Positions 49,242 through 61,463 of a stretch of 64,000 nt of DNA are shown here, in pieces. The notes beneath the pieces are model-generated. The model saw only the letters and a list, made by a program, of their open reading frames with translations. It was not told the origin of the DNA and searched no databases. The translations under genes were made by a program, and so were the position numbers. Within the stretch, counting starts at the first letter, position 1. Each line of letters starts with the position of its first letter. The DNA is from Phyllobacteriaceae bacterium (lineage in GTDB: Bacteria > Pseudomonadota > Alphaproteobacteria > Rhizobiales > Rhizobiaceae), in NCBI GenBank assembly GCA_016711085.1, contig JADJTR010000002.1:434001-498000 (forward strand), read 5' to 3'.

Positions 49242-50392
49242 TCCGCCGCGCGCGCCCGGCCGGCGAGGAGCGCGACGACGATCAACATCGCCGCGACGAC
49301 GCCATAGACCGGGGCGAAGCCGAAGCGCTCGCCGAACCAGCCGATGACCGACGGGGCCAACAGGATGCCGGAATAGCCGGCGAAGGTGACGACCGCGAGG
49401 CCCGCGCCGGGCGACAGGCCGGGATGGTTTCCGGCCGCCGACAACGCGATCGGCACGGTATTGGCCATGCCGATCCCGGCAAACGCGAAGGCCGCGATGG
49501 CGAGCGTCGCGTTCGGCGCCAGCGCCGCCAGCAACAGGCCCGCCGCCGCCGAAAGCGCCGAAAGCCGCAAAGTCCTGACCGCGCCGAAGCGGTTGCGCAC
49601 CGCGTCGCCGGCGAACCGCATCGTCGCCATCGCCGCCGAAAACGCCGCGAAGGCGAGGCCGGACGCCTCGACGCCCGCGCCGAGTTCCTTGCCGAGATAG
49701 ATCGCCGACCAGTCGAGCACGGCGCCCTCAGGCGTCATCGCGAACAGCGCCATCAGCCCGATGAGCCAGATGGCCGGATCGCGCGGCATGCCGCGCGGCC
49801 GCGCCCTGACCTCTTCGGGATGCGGCGCATCGGCGACGAGCGCCGGCGCAGCCGCCAGCACAACGGCGAGGCTGGCGAAACTCGCGACGATCGCCTGACC
49901 GTCGCCGCCGACCATGGCGATCAGGGGGCCGCCGACGGCGCTGCCGGCAAAGCCGCCAAGGCTCCAGAAGCCGTGCGATGACGACATGATCGCCCGGCCG
50001 AGGCGCTTTTCCACCTCAACGGCGTTGGCGTTCATCGCCACGTCCATCGCGCCGGCGAACGCGCCGAGCAGGAACAGCGTCATCGCCACCGCCGGCACGT
50101 TCGGCGACAGCGCGACGGCCGCCAGCCCGAAGCTCGCCGCCGGGGCGAACCATGACACCGCGCGCCGGCTGCCGAACTGGCCGATCAGCCCGCCCGCCCA
50201 CGGCATGGCGAGGATGGCGCCGACGCCGAACACGAGGATCAGCAGGCCGACCGTCGTCTCGGTGATGGCGAGGCGCGACAGCAGCAGTGGAATCTGCGGC
50301 GCCCACGAGCCCATCAGGAACCCGTTGACAAAAAACAGCGCCGCGATGGCGTATCGTCCGCGCTGCGCGGCGTTCGGCCCGTAGCCGTGCAT
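49226..50392 (-). CDS. Major facilitator superfamily transporter
   Basis: A 388-residue integral membrane protein with about twelve hydrophobic helices, typical MFS size. The helix 2-3 loop carries the signature GLIGQFGSRRAVSW, and the fold begins FFVNGFLMGSWAPQIPLLLS, as in sugar/drug MFS families related to FsrA and YbjJ-like proteins. Substrate cannot be assigned. It starts at 50392 with CGGAG upstream. A near-perfect 16-bp palindrome lies 40 bp upstream (50432-50447) and may be the operator. Convergent overlap of 16 bp with the LysR gene. Confidence 0.85.
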   Translation of the reverse strand: MHGYGPNAAQRGRYAIAALFFVNGFLMGSWAPQIPLLLSRLAITETTVGLLILVFGVGAILAMPWAGGLIGQFGSRRAVSWFAPAASFGLAAVALSPNVPAVAMTLFLLGAFAGAMDVAMNANAVEVEKRLGRAIMSSSHGFWSLGGFAGSAVGGPLIAMVGGDGQAIVASFASLAVVLAAAPALVADAPHPEEVRARPRGMPRDPAIWLIGLMALFAMTPEGAVLDWSAIYLGKELGAGVEASGLAFAAFSAAMATMRFAGDAVRNRFGAVRTLRLSALSAAAGLLLAALAPNATLAIAAFAFAGIGMANTVPIALSAAGNHPGLSPGAGLAVVTFAGYSGILLAPSVIGWFGERFGFAPVYGVVAAMLIVVALLAGRARAADQPAA

Positions 50393-50431
50393 GGCATGCT
50401 CCGGATGGGAGAGGGAAGTCGCCGTACATAG

Positions 50432-50447
50432 ACACAGGCGCTTGTGT
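50432..50447. promoter_or_regulatory. Candidate operator palindrome between the MFS and protease-nuclease genes
   Basis: ACACAGGCGCTTGTGT matches its reverse complement at 14 of 16 positions. It lies 40 bp upstream of the MFS ATG and 73 bp upstream of the protease-nuclease ATG, so it could serve either divergent gene. Confidence 0.4.
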
Positions 50448-50520
50448 GAGCAATCTCTCAGGGTGATGATCGCGCCGGCGCTAGACTAACGCGACAGAAA
50501 CGCCTGAGCGGGGAGCGGGT

Positions 50521-52521
50521 ATGGCGAAATTGCGAAAAAGCGATTCCGGCGAACGCCGCCGCGACATCTCCGTTCTCGAAAATGCGGTCGGCCTGGCGCA
50601 GCGCTTGCAGACGGAACGAAACTGGCTGTCGGACAGCGTGGCGCTCGGCGTCAACCGGGAGCGCGACGACAAGCGCTACGCCATCCGCAAGACGCTTATC
50701 GGCAATGACAGCAGCGATCCCAACGGTTTTGAACGGGTCATCGGCGAAAGCGACCTGCTGTCGATCAATTTCTTCGACAAGGGCAAGGCCGCCGCGGCCG
50801 CGGTTTGCCGCATTGTCGTTCCGGAGCCGGGCGGCGAATGGTACGGCACCGGCTTCATGGTCGGGCCGCGCTTGCTGCTGACCAACCATCACGTGCTCGG
50901 CTCGGCCGCCGAAGCCGATCAGGCGACCGCCGAATTCGGTTACGAGCACGACGCCGACGCCGCGCTGCGCCAGCCGCAACGCTACAAGCTGGCGCCGTCG
51001 GAAATCTTCTTCACCGACAGCGGACTGGACGTGACCTTTGTCGCCGTCGTGCCGTTGTCGGACAATTCGGTGCCGATCGAACGCTATGGCCGGTTGCCGC
51101 TCATTCCCTTGTCCGGCAAGGCGCTGCACGGCGAACACGTCACCATCATCCAGCACCCGGGCGGCAAGCCGAAGCAGATCGCCATCCGCGCCAGCCAGAT
51201 CATCGAGTTCAAAAAGGACGCCCGAATCCCCGGCCTCGATACGGAGCGGTTCATCCATTACACCACCGACACCGAACCGGGGTCTTCCGGCGCCCCGGTG
51301 CTGAACGACCAGTGGCAGGTCGTCGCCCTGCACCACAAGGCGGTGCCGGCGCCGCCGCCGGAGATCGACGATAGCGGGAAAAAGCCGGCCAAACGCGCGG
51401 CCAAGCCTCCGGCGGAGGAATTGGCGGAAGAGGAACCCGTCTGGATCGCCAATGAGGGCGTGCGGGTCAGCGCCATTTACCGGCTCTTGCATTCGCGCCG
51501 GCTGACGGACGCGAACGCCCTGGCGGCGGTGGAGCGGATCGAACGCGCCTTCGGCATGCCGTCGACCAATCCCGCGCCTTTCGGCAACCAGCAGGACCAG
51601 GCGACGGAAGCCGACGGCAAGGCCTTGTCCGAATCGAGCTGGACCGGGGCCGCCTTCGGCTACGATCCGGATTTCCTCACCACCGCCCTGCCGCTCAAGA
51701 CCGTGCTGGCCAGGAACACGAAGAAGGCCGCGCCGCTGAAGGACGGCGTCTCCATCGTGCTCGACTATCTGCATTTCTCTTCGGTTATTCACCGCGAGCG
51801 CAAATTCGCGATGATCACGGCGGTCAACATCCATGGCGAAAAGCTCGGCCATCCGGGCAAGCGCGCCGGCGTGTGGCGGCGCGACATCCGCATCGACGAC
51901 GAATTCCAGCCGGCGGGAAATTTCTACGAGACCAGGCTCGCCGCCGATCCGGTGCAGTTTTCGCGCGGCCATCTGGTGCGCCGCGTCGACCCGTGCTGGG
52001 GCACAGAAGAGGAGGTGAAGCTCGCAGAAAAGCACACCTTCCACTACACCAACGCCGCGCCGCAGGTGCAGCGCTACAACGATGTCGACTGGGGCAATCT
52101 GGAGGATTACCTGCTCGACAAGGCGCAAACCAAGGAAAAGCGGCTGACGGTGTTCACCGGCCCGATGTTCCGTTCCAGCGACCCGGAATACGGGCACGAG
52201 CGCGAAGGCGGGCCGTGGCAAATCCCGGTGAGCTTCTGGAAGATCGCGGTGTTGCAGAAGACCGATGAGACCATCGCCGCCGCCGGCTTTGTCGTCGGCC
52301 AGGTGGAATTCCTGCGGCCGCTCTACGGATCGCGCGTGTTCACGGCGCTCACCCCTACACCAACGCCGAAATCAGTCGCGCCACATCCGGTGCCGATCAG
52401 ATCGATCGAGGACCAGACCGGCTTCAATTTTTCGGTCCTTCGCGCTTTCGACGCCGTCGGCGGACTCGAGGCGACGCGGCAGGTGCGCATCGTCGCCAAG
52501 CCGGACGACATCGTCATCTGA
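50521..52521 (+). CDS. Trypsin-like serine protease fused to DNA/RNA non-specific endonuclease
   Basis: A 666-residue two-enzyme protein with no signal peptide, hence probably cytoplasmic. Residues about 90-275 form a chymotrypsin/V8-like protease: GTGFMVGPRLLLTNHHVLG (His124), GLDVTFVAV (Asp170), TEPGSSGAPV (Ser256). A charged linker (275-320) follows. Residues about 410-640 form a NUC1/Serratia-type ββα-metal nuclease: SRGHLVRRVDPCWG with His484 as base, FHYTNAAPQ with metal-binding Asn511, and DWGNLEDYLL. The usual DRGH is SRGH here. The first 80 residues are predicted helical and charged. The downstream gene, on the opposite strand, is a P-loop NTPase with TPR units. A defence or self-killing effector is the best guess. 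Confidence 0.85.
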   Translation: MAKLRKSDSGERRRDISVLENAVGLAQRLQTERNWLSDSVALGVNRERDDKRYAIRKTLIGNDSSDPNGFERVIGESDLLSINFFDKGKAAAAAVCRIVVPEPGGEWYGTGFMVGPRLLLTNHHVLGSAAEADQATAEFGYEHDADAALRQPQRYKLAPSEIFFTDSGLDVTFVAVVPLSDNSVPIERYGRLPLIPLSGKALHGEHVTIIQHPGGKPKQIAIRASQIIEFKKDARIPGLDTERFIHYTTDTEPGSSGAPVLNDQWQVVALHHKAVPAPPPEIDDSGKKPAKRAAKPPAEELAEEEPVWIANEGVRVSAIYRLLHSRRLTDANALAAVERIERAFGMPSTNPAPFGNQQDQATEADGKALSESSWTGAAFGYDPDFLTTALPLKTVLARNTKKAAPLKDGVSIVLDYLHFSSVIHRERKFAMITAVNIHGEKLGHPGKRAGVWRRDIRIDDEFQPAGNFYETRLAADPVQFSRGHLVRRVDPCWGTEEEVKLAEKHTFHYTNAAPQVQRYNDVDWGNLEDYLLDKAQTKEKRLTVFTGPMFRSSDPEYGHEREGGPWQIPVSFWKIAVLQKTDETIAAAGFVVGQVEFLRPLYGSRVFTALTPTPTPKSVAPHPVPIRSIEDQTGFNFSVLRAFDAVGGLEATRQVRIVAKPDDIVI

Positions 52522-52574
52522 CGCGGATCGGGACCGCAGGCATCGACCGTATCGGAGGGGCGCCGGGATGAACC

Positions 52575-55441
52575 TCAGCCGGCGGATATCTTCGCGTGGC
52601 GGAAATTGGCGCGCACCTTGTCCAGATTGGGGTGGCCGCCCGGAAAGGCGCGTTCCAGAATCGCGATGGCCCTCTGGTAGAGCGGCAACGCCGCGTCGTA
52701 ACGCCCTTGCGCTCTATAAAGCCCGGCAAGGTTGTTCAGCGTCGCCGCCACATCGGGATGATCGGGGCCGAGCGCCTTTTCAGAGATCGTCAACGCCCGC
52801 TCGTAGAGCGGCAGCGCCGCGTCGTAGCGCCCCTGCGCGTCAAGCAACCAGGCGAGGTTATTGAGCGTCGCCGCCACATCGGGATGATCCGGGCCGAGCA
52901 CCGTTTCCCTGATGGTCAGCGCCCTCTGGTAGAGCGGCAACGCCGCGTCGAAGCGCCCCTGCGCTTGATGCAGCCCGGCGAGGTTGTCGAGCGTCGTCGC
53001 CACGGAGGGATGGTCCGGGCCGAGCGCCTTTTCATAGATCGTCAGCGCCCGCTGGAAAAGCGGCAGCGCTGGGTCGAAGCGCCCCCGCGCCTGATGCAGC
53101 AAGGCGAGGTTGTTCAGCGTCGTCGCCACGTCAGGATGATCGGGGCCTAACGCCTTTTCATAGATCGTCAGCGCCCGCTGGACAAGCGGCAGCGCCGCGT
53201 CGAAGCGCCCCTGCGCTCGATGCAGCTCGGCGAGGTTGTTGAGCGTCGTCGCCAATTCGGGATGATCGGGGCCGCGCGCCTTTTCTTGATCGTCAGCGCC
53301 CGCTCGTACAGCGGCAGCGCCGCGTCGAAGCGCCCCTGCGCTTGATGCAGCCCGGCGAGGTTGTCGAGCGTCGTGGCCACGGAGGATGATCCGGGCCGAG
53401 CGCTCTTTCCTTGATGGTCAGCGCCCGCTGGTAAAGCGGCAGCGCCGCGTCACAAGCGCCCGTGCGCGTGATGTAGCCGGGCGATGTTGTTGAGCGTCGT
53501 CGCTACTGACGGATGATCCGGGCCGAGCGCTTTTTCCTTGATGGTCAGCGCCCGCTGGTAAAGCGGCAGCGCCGTATCGAAGCGACCCTGCGCCCGATAA
53601 AGCAAGGCGAGGTTGTTGACCGTCGTCGCCACATCGGGATGATCCGGGCCTAGCGCCTTTTCATAGATCGTCAGCGCCCGCTGGAAAAGCGGCAGCGCCG
53701 CGTCGAAGCGCCCCTGCGCTTGTTGCAGCAGGGCGAGGTTGTTGAGCGTCGCCGCCACGGAGGGATGATCCGGGCCGAGCAGGATGGTCAGTTCGCGCAA
53801 GGCGGTTTCGTAAACGCCGACGCAATGGCCGTGGCGGGCCGCCAGCCGGGATGGCTCGCTACGCGTGACGAGCCAGGACAGGTAGTCTTCGCCGGACATT
53901 CCGGCCGCGACCGCCAGGGCCTGCGCTTCGAGCAACGACGCCTCATGGGCTTCCGTCACCTCGCGCGGCCCGGCGGCCATGGCGCGCCGGTCGAAATGAC
54001 CGAACAAGGCCTTGCAGGTGCCGGAAGCGAAATCTTCGCCTTGCAGCAAGGCAATCGCTTCGCCGATGCGGGCATGAAGGGCGAGCCAGCCATCTCCGGC
54101 GGGGGAAACAAAGGAGAGTTTCGCCAATCGGTCGAAGACATCGAGCGCCAGGCCGGTGGCGAATTCCGTCAGCACGAAGCGGAAACAGTCGCGGTCGAAG
54201 CGGCGCAGGAAGGCCAGCCGGCTCAGCGTCGCCTGAATCGGCTCGCCATAGTCGCGCAGGAAGCGGCGCACCATCTCGTTCAGCCTTTCGCCAAATCCGG
54301 CGTCGGCGAAAACGAAGCTCGCGGCGTTCGGCGTCGCGCCGGATGCGATTTGCGCCGCCCAGTGATCCACCTGCATCTCCAGAAGCAGGGGATAGACGCT
54401 GTCATCGCCGTCCTTCGCGCCGGTCAGGATCGCCTCCCGCAGCGCTACGTCGGCGATCGGCAGAGCCGCAAGATGGGCGTCGGCTTCGGCGCAGCTGAGA
54501 CCGTCCAGCCGGTGTTGATTCCCGGCGAGCAAAGCGCCGAGCTTCGTGCCGGCGCTCCACGGCAGCGCCTCGCGTGTGAAAAACACCGCCAGCAGCCGGT
54601 CGCAATTGCCGAGCAGGTCGCGGATCGACCGGTCGAAACGGTCCTCGCCGAACAGGCCGCCCGCGCCGCCGTGCGCGAACACGCGTTCGTATTCGTCGAC
54701 AAGCAAGATCAGGCGCTTTCGTTCACCGCTTTTTGCCGCGCGGTTGAGATCGGCGGCGAGCATCGCAGGCAGCAGCTTGCGCAGGTCGTCCGGCGATTTG
54801 AGCGCCCCGGTCTGGGCTTCGTGGAGACGCTTCAACTCGCCGTGCGCGGCATAGAGATATCGGATTTTCCCTTTTGCGAAAGCCCATAGTCCGCCGCGTT
54901 TCAACAGCGTGCCGACGAAAGGGATCTTGCCGATTTCCTCGCCGAGGAGTCCGGCGACCTGCTCTCCGCTCAGCCAGTCCTTGGCGTCGCCCGCCCCCTC
55001 GCCGATCATATCGTGCGCCGCGCCGGTGGTCCAGCCGAGCCAGAAGTTTTTCAGGCGCGGGAACGGTTCCTCGGACCGGTTGGCCTCCCAAGTCAGCGCC
55101 AGCGACAGGTCGAACACGGGAAACTCCAATCCTGCCGCCGCGAAGGCGTCGCGGACGAAGATCAGCGCCTTCAGTTCATCGCGCTTGTCGGCATCGGCCT
55201 TGGTCCGCAAATCAACCAGACCGGCAGTGACCTGCGCATAGTTCGGATCAGCAGCCAATGCGCGGCGGATTTCCTCGCAGAGCCAGGTTTTGCCGAGACC
55301 GCCCAACCCGTGAAAAACCAGCACGCCGCACCGGTCATCCGGAATGGCGTGCGCCGCATCCTCGAACGCCTTCAGTTCGCGTTTTCGTCCGACGAAAACG
55401 CGATTGAGTTCCGGCTGTCTGTCGATATCGATCAATGGCAT
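52575..55441 (-). CDS. P-loop NTPase with nine C-terminal TPR repeats (STAND-like), three apparent frameshifts in the repeats
   Basis: About 955 residues once corrected. Residues 17-23 (VGRKREL) and the P-loop GLGGLGKT (45-52) begin an AAA/STAND NTPase core; Walker B is LILLVDEYER (244-253) and a sensor-like FFTR follows at about 287-290. A middle helical region (about 300-560) precedes nine 42-residue TPR (kinesin-light-chain-like) units with the shared pattern TLNNLAxLxxAQGRFDAALP. Indels at 53451-53454 (extra base), 53383-53385 and 53284-53286 (missing bases) break the repeat frame. STAND proteins typically sense a ligand through such repeats and oligomerise to activate an effector. It is convergent with the protease-nuclease gene, 53 bp between stops, and 70 bp downstream of pyc on the same strand. 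Confidence 0.75.
52629..53761 (-). repeat. Nine tandem 126-bp TPR-encoding repeats
   Basis: The repeat unit encodes 42 residues; adjacent DNA copies are nearly identical, with 126-bp periodicity broken only by three single-base indels. Such homogeneity suggests recent duplication or gene conversion and makes copy-number change likely. Confidence 0.85.
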
Positions 55442-55511
55442 TGCACACCCCGACGCGGTCCGAGGATGGCAAGCTGACGGCGGTTGCGCAAGGCCTGGTT
55501 GAGCCGGGCGC

Positions 55512-58968
<3,457 letters not shown>

Positions 58969-59064
58969 GGGCACACTCCGGGAAACGCGGCGTTCCTTAG
59001 CCAATACCGAATAATTGCTGCAGTGCAAACGGATGAATCGCCGCAAGCCCGAACCGGTTGAAAC

Positions 59065-59094
59065 GAAAACGCCCGGCGCTTGCGCGCCGGGCGT
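59065..59094 (-). terminator. Intrinsic terminator of the liv substrate-binding gene
   Basis: On the minus strand CGCCCGGCGC-GCAA-GCGCCGGGCG is followed by TTTTCG, 25 bp beyond the stop codon at 59117. Confidence 0.8.
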
Positions 59095-59116
59095 CGATCA
59101 GATCAGGCGAGCAGGA

Positions 59117-60241
59117 TCACATGCCTTTTTCGTAGTAGGAGATCTTGCCGTCCTCGCCCTTCTTCCACTCGTACATGACGTAGTCCGGGCGGGTGATGTC
59201 GCCCTTCTCGTTGTAGCCGATCTCGCCGATGGCGGTCGCCCACGGGCCCGACGCCTTGATCGCGTCCGCGACGGCCTTGGCGTCGTCCGACTTGCCGACC
59301 TTGGCGGCGGCGGCGGCGACGATCTGCAGCGCGGCGTAGGAGTAGAGCGTGTAGGCTTCGGGCTCGAAACCGGCGGCGCGGAACTTCTCGACGAGGTCCT
59401 TGGCGTTCGGGTTCTTGCGCGGATCGGGCGCGAAGGTCATCAGCGTGCCGATGACGGCGTCGCCGGCGATCGAGGCGAGCTCGTTGGAGACGATGCCGTC
59501 GCCGGACATCATCTGCGCCTTGAGGCCCTGATCGGCCGCCTGGCGGGCCATCAGGCCGAACTCGGTATGCAGGCCGCCGAAGTAGATGAAGGTGACGCCG
59601 GCTTCTTTCATCTTGGCGATGAGGGCGGAGAAGTCCTTGTCGCCGATGTTGACGCCTTCATACATCACTTCCGTGACGCCGGCGGCGTTCATCGCCTTCT
59701 TGGTCTCGTCGGCGAGGCCCTGGCCGTACGGGGTCTTGTCGTGGATGACCGCGACCTTGCCGTCCTTGAAGTTGGCGGCGATGTAGCCGCCGGCCACCGC
59801 GCCCTGCTGGTCGTCGCGGCCGCAGGTGCGGAACGTGTTCCACAGGCCGCGCTCGGTCAGGGTCGGGTTGGTGGCCGAAGGCGTGATCACCAGCGCGCCG
59901 TTCTCGGCGTAGACTTCCGAGGCCGGAATGGTGACGCCCGAGTTGAAGTGGCCGACCACGTATTTGACGCCATCGGCGACGAACTTGTTGGCGACCGAGA
60001 TGCCCTGCTTCGGATCGGAGACGTCGTCGCCGAAGGAGAGCTTGATCTGCTCGCCATTGATGCCGCCGGCGGCGTTGATGTCGGCGGCCGCCTGCTCGGC
60101 GCCCTTCTGCAGCTGCGCGCCGAAGGCCGCGTTCGGGCCGGTCAGCGGACCGGCGACGCCGATCATGATGTCGGCGTAGGCCGCGCCCGAAAAGCCGAGC
60201 GCCGCGGCCATCGCGACAGCGGACAAGAGGTATTTCTTCAT
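59117..60241 (-). CDS. livK: Branched-chain amino acid ABC transporter, periplasmic binding protein
   Basis: Binds Leu/Ile/Val or related amino acids in the periplasm for the LivHMGF importer. The 374-residue protein starts with a clear signal peptide (MKKYLLSAVAMAAALGFSGAAYA) and continues in the mature form DIMIGVAGPLTGPNAAFGAQ; ligand-binding motifs GHFNSGVTIPAS and SATNPTLTERG follow. It ends the liv operon after a 126-bp gap that may hold its own promoter, which fits its need for higher expression, and is followed by a strong terminator. Start at 60241 with GGGAG upstream. Confidence 0.93.
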   Translation of the reverse strand: MKKYLLSAVAMAAALGFSGAAYADIMIGVAGPLTGPNAAFGAQLQKGAEQAAADINAAGGINGEQIKLSFGDDVSDPKQGISVANKFVADGVKYVVGHFNSGVTIPASEVYAENGALVITPSATNPTLTERGLWNTFRTCGRDDQQGAVAGGYIAANFKDGKVAVIHDKTPYGQGLADETKKAMNAAGVTEVMYEGVNIGDKDFSALIAKMKEAGVTFIYFGGLHTEFGLMARQAADQGLKAQMMSGDGIVSNELASIAGDAVIGTLMTFAPDPRKNPNAKDLVEKFRAAGFEPEAYTLYSYAALQIVAAAAAKVGKSDDAKAVADAIKASGPWATAIGEIGYNEKGDITRPDYVMYEWKKGEDGKISYYEKGM

Positions 60242-60367
60242 GGAGTTACTCCCGTAAATGTGGTGGGCTCTGAGGAAACCCAATGCGATGCTCACCCGAT
60301 CGCATTGGGGCAAGAAAAGCCGATTTTCAGCCGCTTGTCACGGCCTTATCGAGATGCCGCCGGTTAA

Positions 60368-60721
60368 TCATGAACCTCCGGACCGTTCCTTCCAGGAAAA
60401 CGGCGAGGTCCGTTCATACAGCCAGTGATATTGCGTCACCATTTGCGTGGCGATGTTGTAGCGGTGCCCGGAGAGGCCGGCAACCAGAGCCGCGACGGCG
60501 TCGATGACATAGTCGATCGGGTCGAGCAGCGTGCCGCCATAAAGCGCCATGTGCAGAAAACGGATGGCGAGCGCCAGCAACAGCAAATAGACGGCGGTGC
60601 GCACCGGCGATTCCCAACCCTGCGCCGTGGCGCGACCCGTCATCCACGCGGCGGCGAGCGCCAACAGGAACAGGACGAACAGGCCGATGGAGGCGTTGCC
60701 GGTCAGGATGGCGCGCAACAT
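60368..60721 (-). CDS. DUF6867-type membrane protein in the liv operon
   Basis: A 117-residue membrane protein with three or four hydrophobic segments (about 10-30, 40-62, 72-88) and a polar C-terminal tail (NIATQMVTQYHWLYERTSPF). I assign it to DUF6867 from its size, pattern and location between livF and livK in Rhizobiales. Function unknown; a role as accessory subunit of the importer is only suggested by position. It begins 10 bp downstream of livF. Confidence 0.65.
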   Translation of the reverse strand: MLRAILTGNASIGLFVLFLLALAAAWMTGRATAQGWESPVRTAVYLLLLALAIRFLHMALYGGTLLDPIDYVIDAVAALVAGLSGHRYNIATQMVTQYHWLYERTSPFSWKERSGGS

Positions 60722-60731
60722 GGTCTTCTCC

Positions 60732-61463
60732 TCAATGTCCGCCGCCTTCGAGATAGGCGGCGCGGACTTCCGGATTGGCGAGCAACTCGCGTCCGGACCC
60801 GCTCATGGTGACGCGGCCATTGACCATCACATAGCCGCGATGGGCCAGTTTCAGCGCGCCGAAGGCGTTCTGTTCGACCAGGAAGACGGTCAGGCCCTGG
60901 GTTTCGTTCAGGGCGCGGATGGCGTCGAAAATCTGCTTGACGATGATCGGCGCGAGGCCGAGCGACGGCTCGTCGAGGAGGAGCAGCTTCGGCCGCGCCA
61001 TCAACGCGCGGGCGATCGACAGCATTTGCTGCTCGCCGCCCGACAGCGTGCCGCCGCGCTGCGTCAACCGCTCCTTCAGGCGCGGGAACAGCGCGAACAC
61101 CTTCTCGGCGTCCTCGTCGAAATAGGCGAGGTTGTCGAGGCTCGCGCCCATCTGCAGGTTTTCCAGCACGGTCATGCGCGGGAAGATGCGGCGGCCTTCC
61201 GGCGATTGGGCGATGCGCATGCGCGCGATTTCGTGGGTGGGCATCTGCGTGATGTCCTGCCCGTCGAACCGGATGGCGCCGGAGCGCGCCCGGGGCGCGC
61301 CGAAGATGGTCATCATCAGCGTCGATTTGCCGGCGCCGTTGGAGCCGATCAGCGCGACGATCTCGCCGCGCTGGACATCCATCGACACGCCGTCGAGGGC
61401 GCGGATGTTGCCGTAATAGGTCGAGACGCCGTCGATGTCGAGCAACGGGTTTTGAGCGCTCAT
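60732..61463 (-). CDS. livF: Branched-chain amino acid ABC transporter, ATP-binding protein LivF
   Basis: One of two ATPases of the liv importer, 243 residues. Walker A GSNGAGKSTLMM, signature LSGGEQQMLSIARAL, Walker B LLLDEPSLGLAPI and the switch-region VEQNAFGAL are all intact, in the pattern of LivF rather than LivG. It overlaps livG by four bases (ATGA), so expression is coupled. Confidence 0.94.
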   Translation of the reverse strand: MSAQNPLLDIDGVSTYYGNIRALDGVSMDVQRGEIVALIGSNGAGKSTLMMTIFGAPRARSGAIRFDGQDITQMPTHEIARMRIAQSPEGRRIFPRMTVLENLQMGASLDNLAYFDEDAEKVFALFPRLKERLTQRGGTLSGGEQQMLSIARALMARPKLLLLDEPSLGLAPIIVKQIFDAIRALNETQGLTVFLVEQNAFGALKLAHRGYVMVNGRVTMSGSGRELLANPEVRAAYLEGGGH

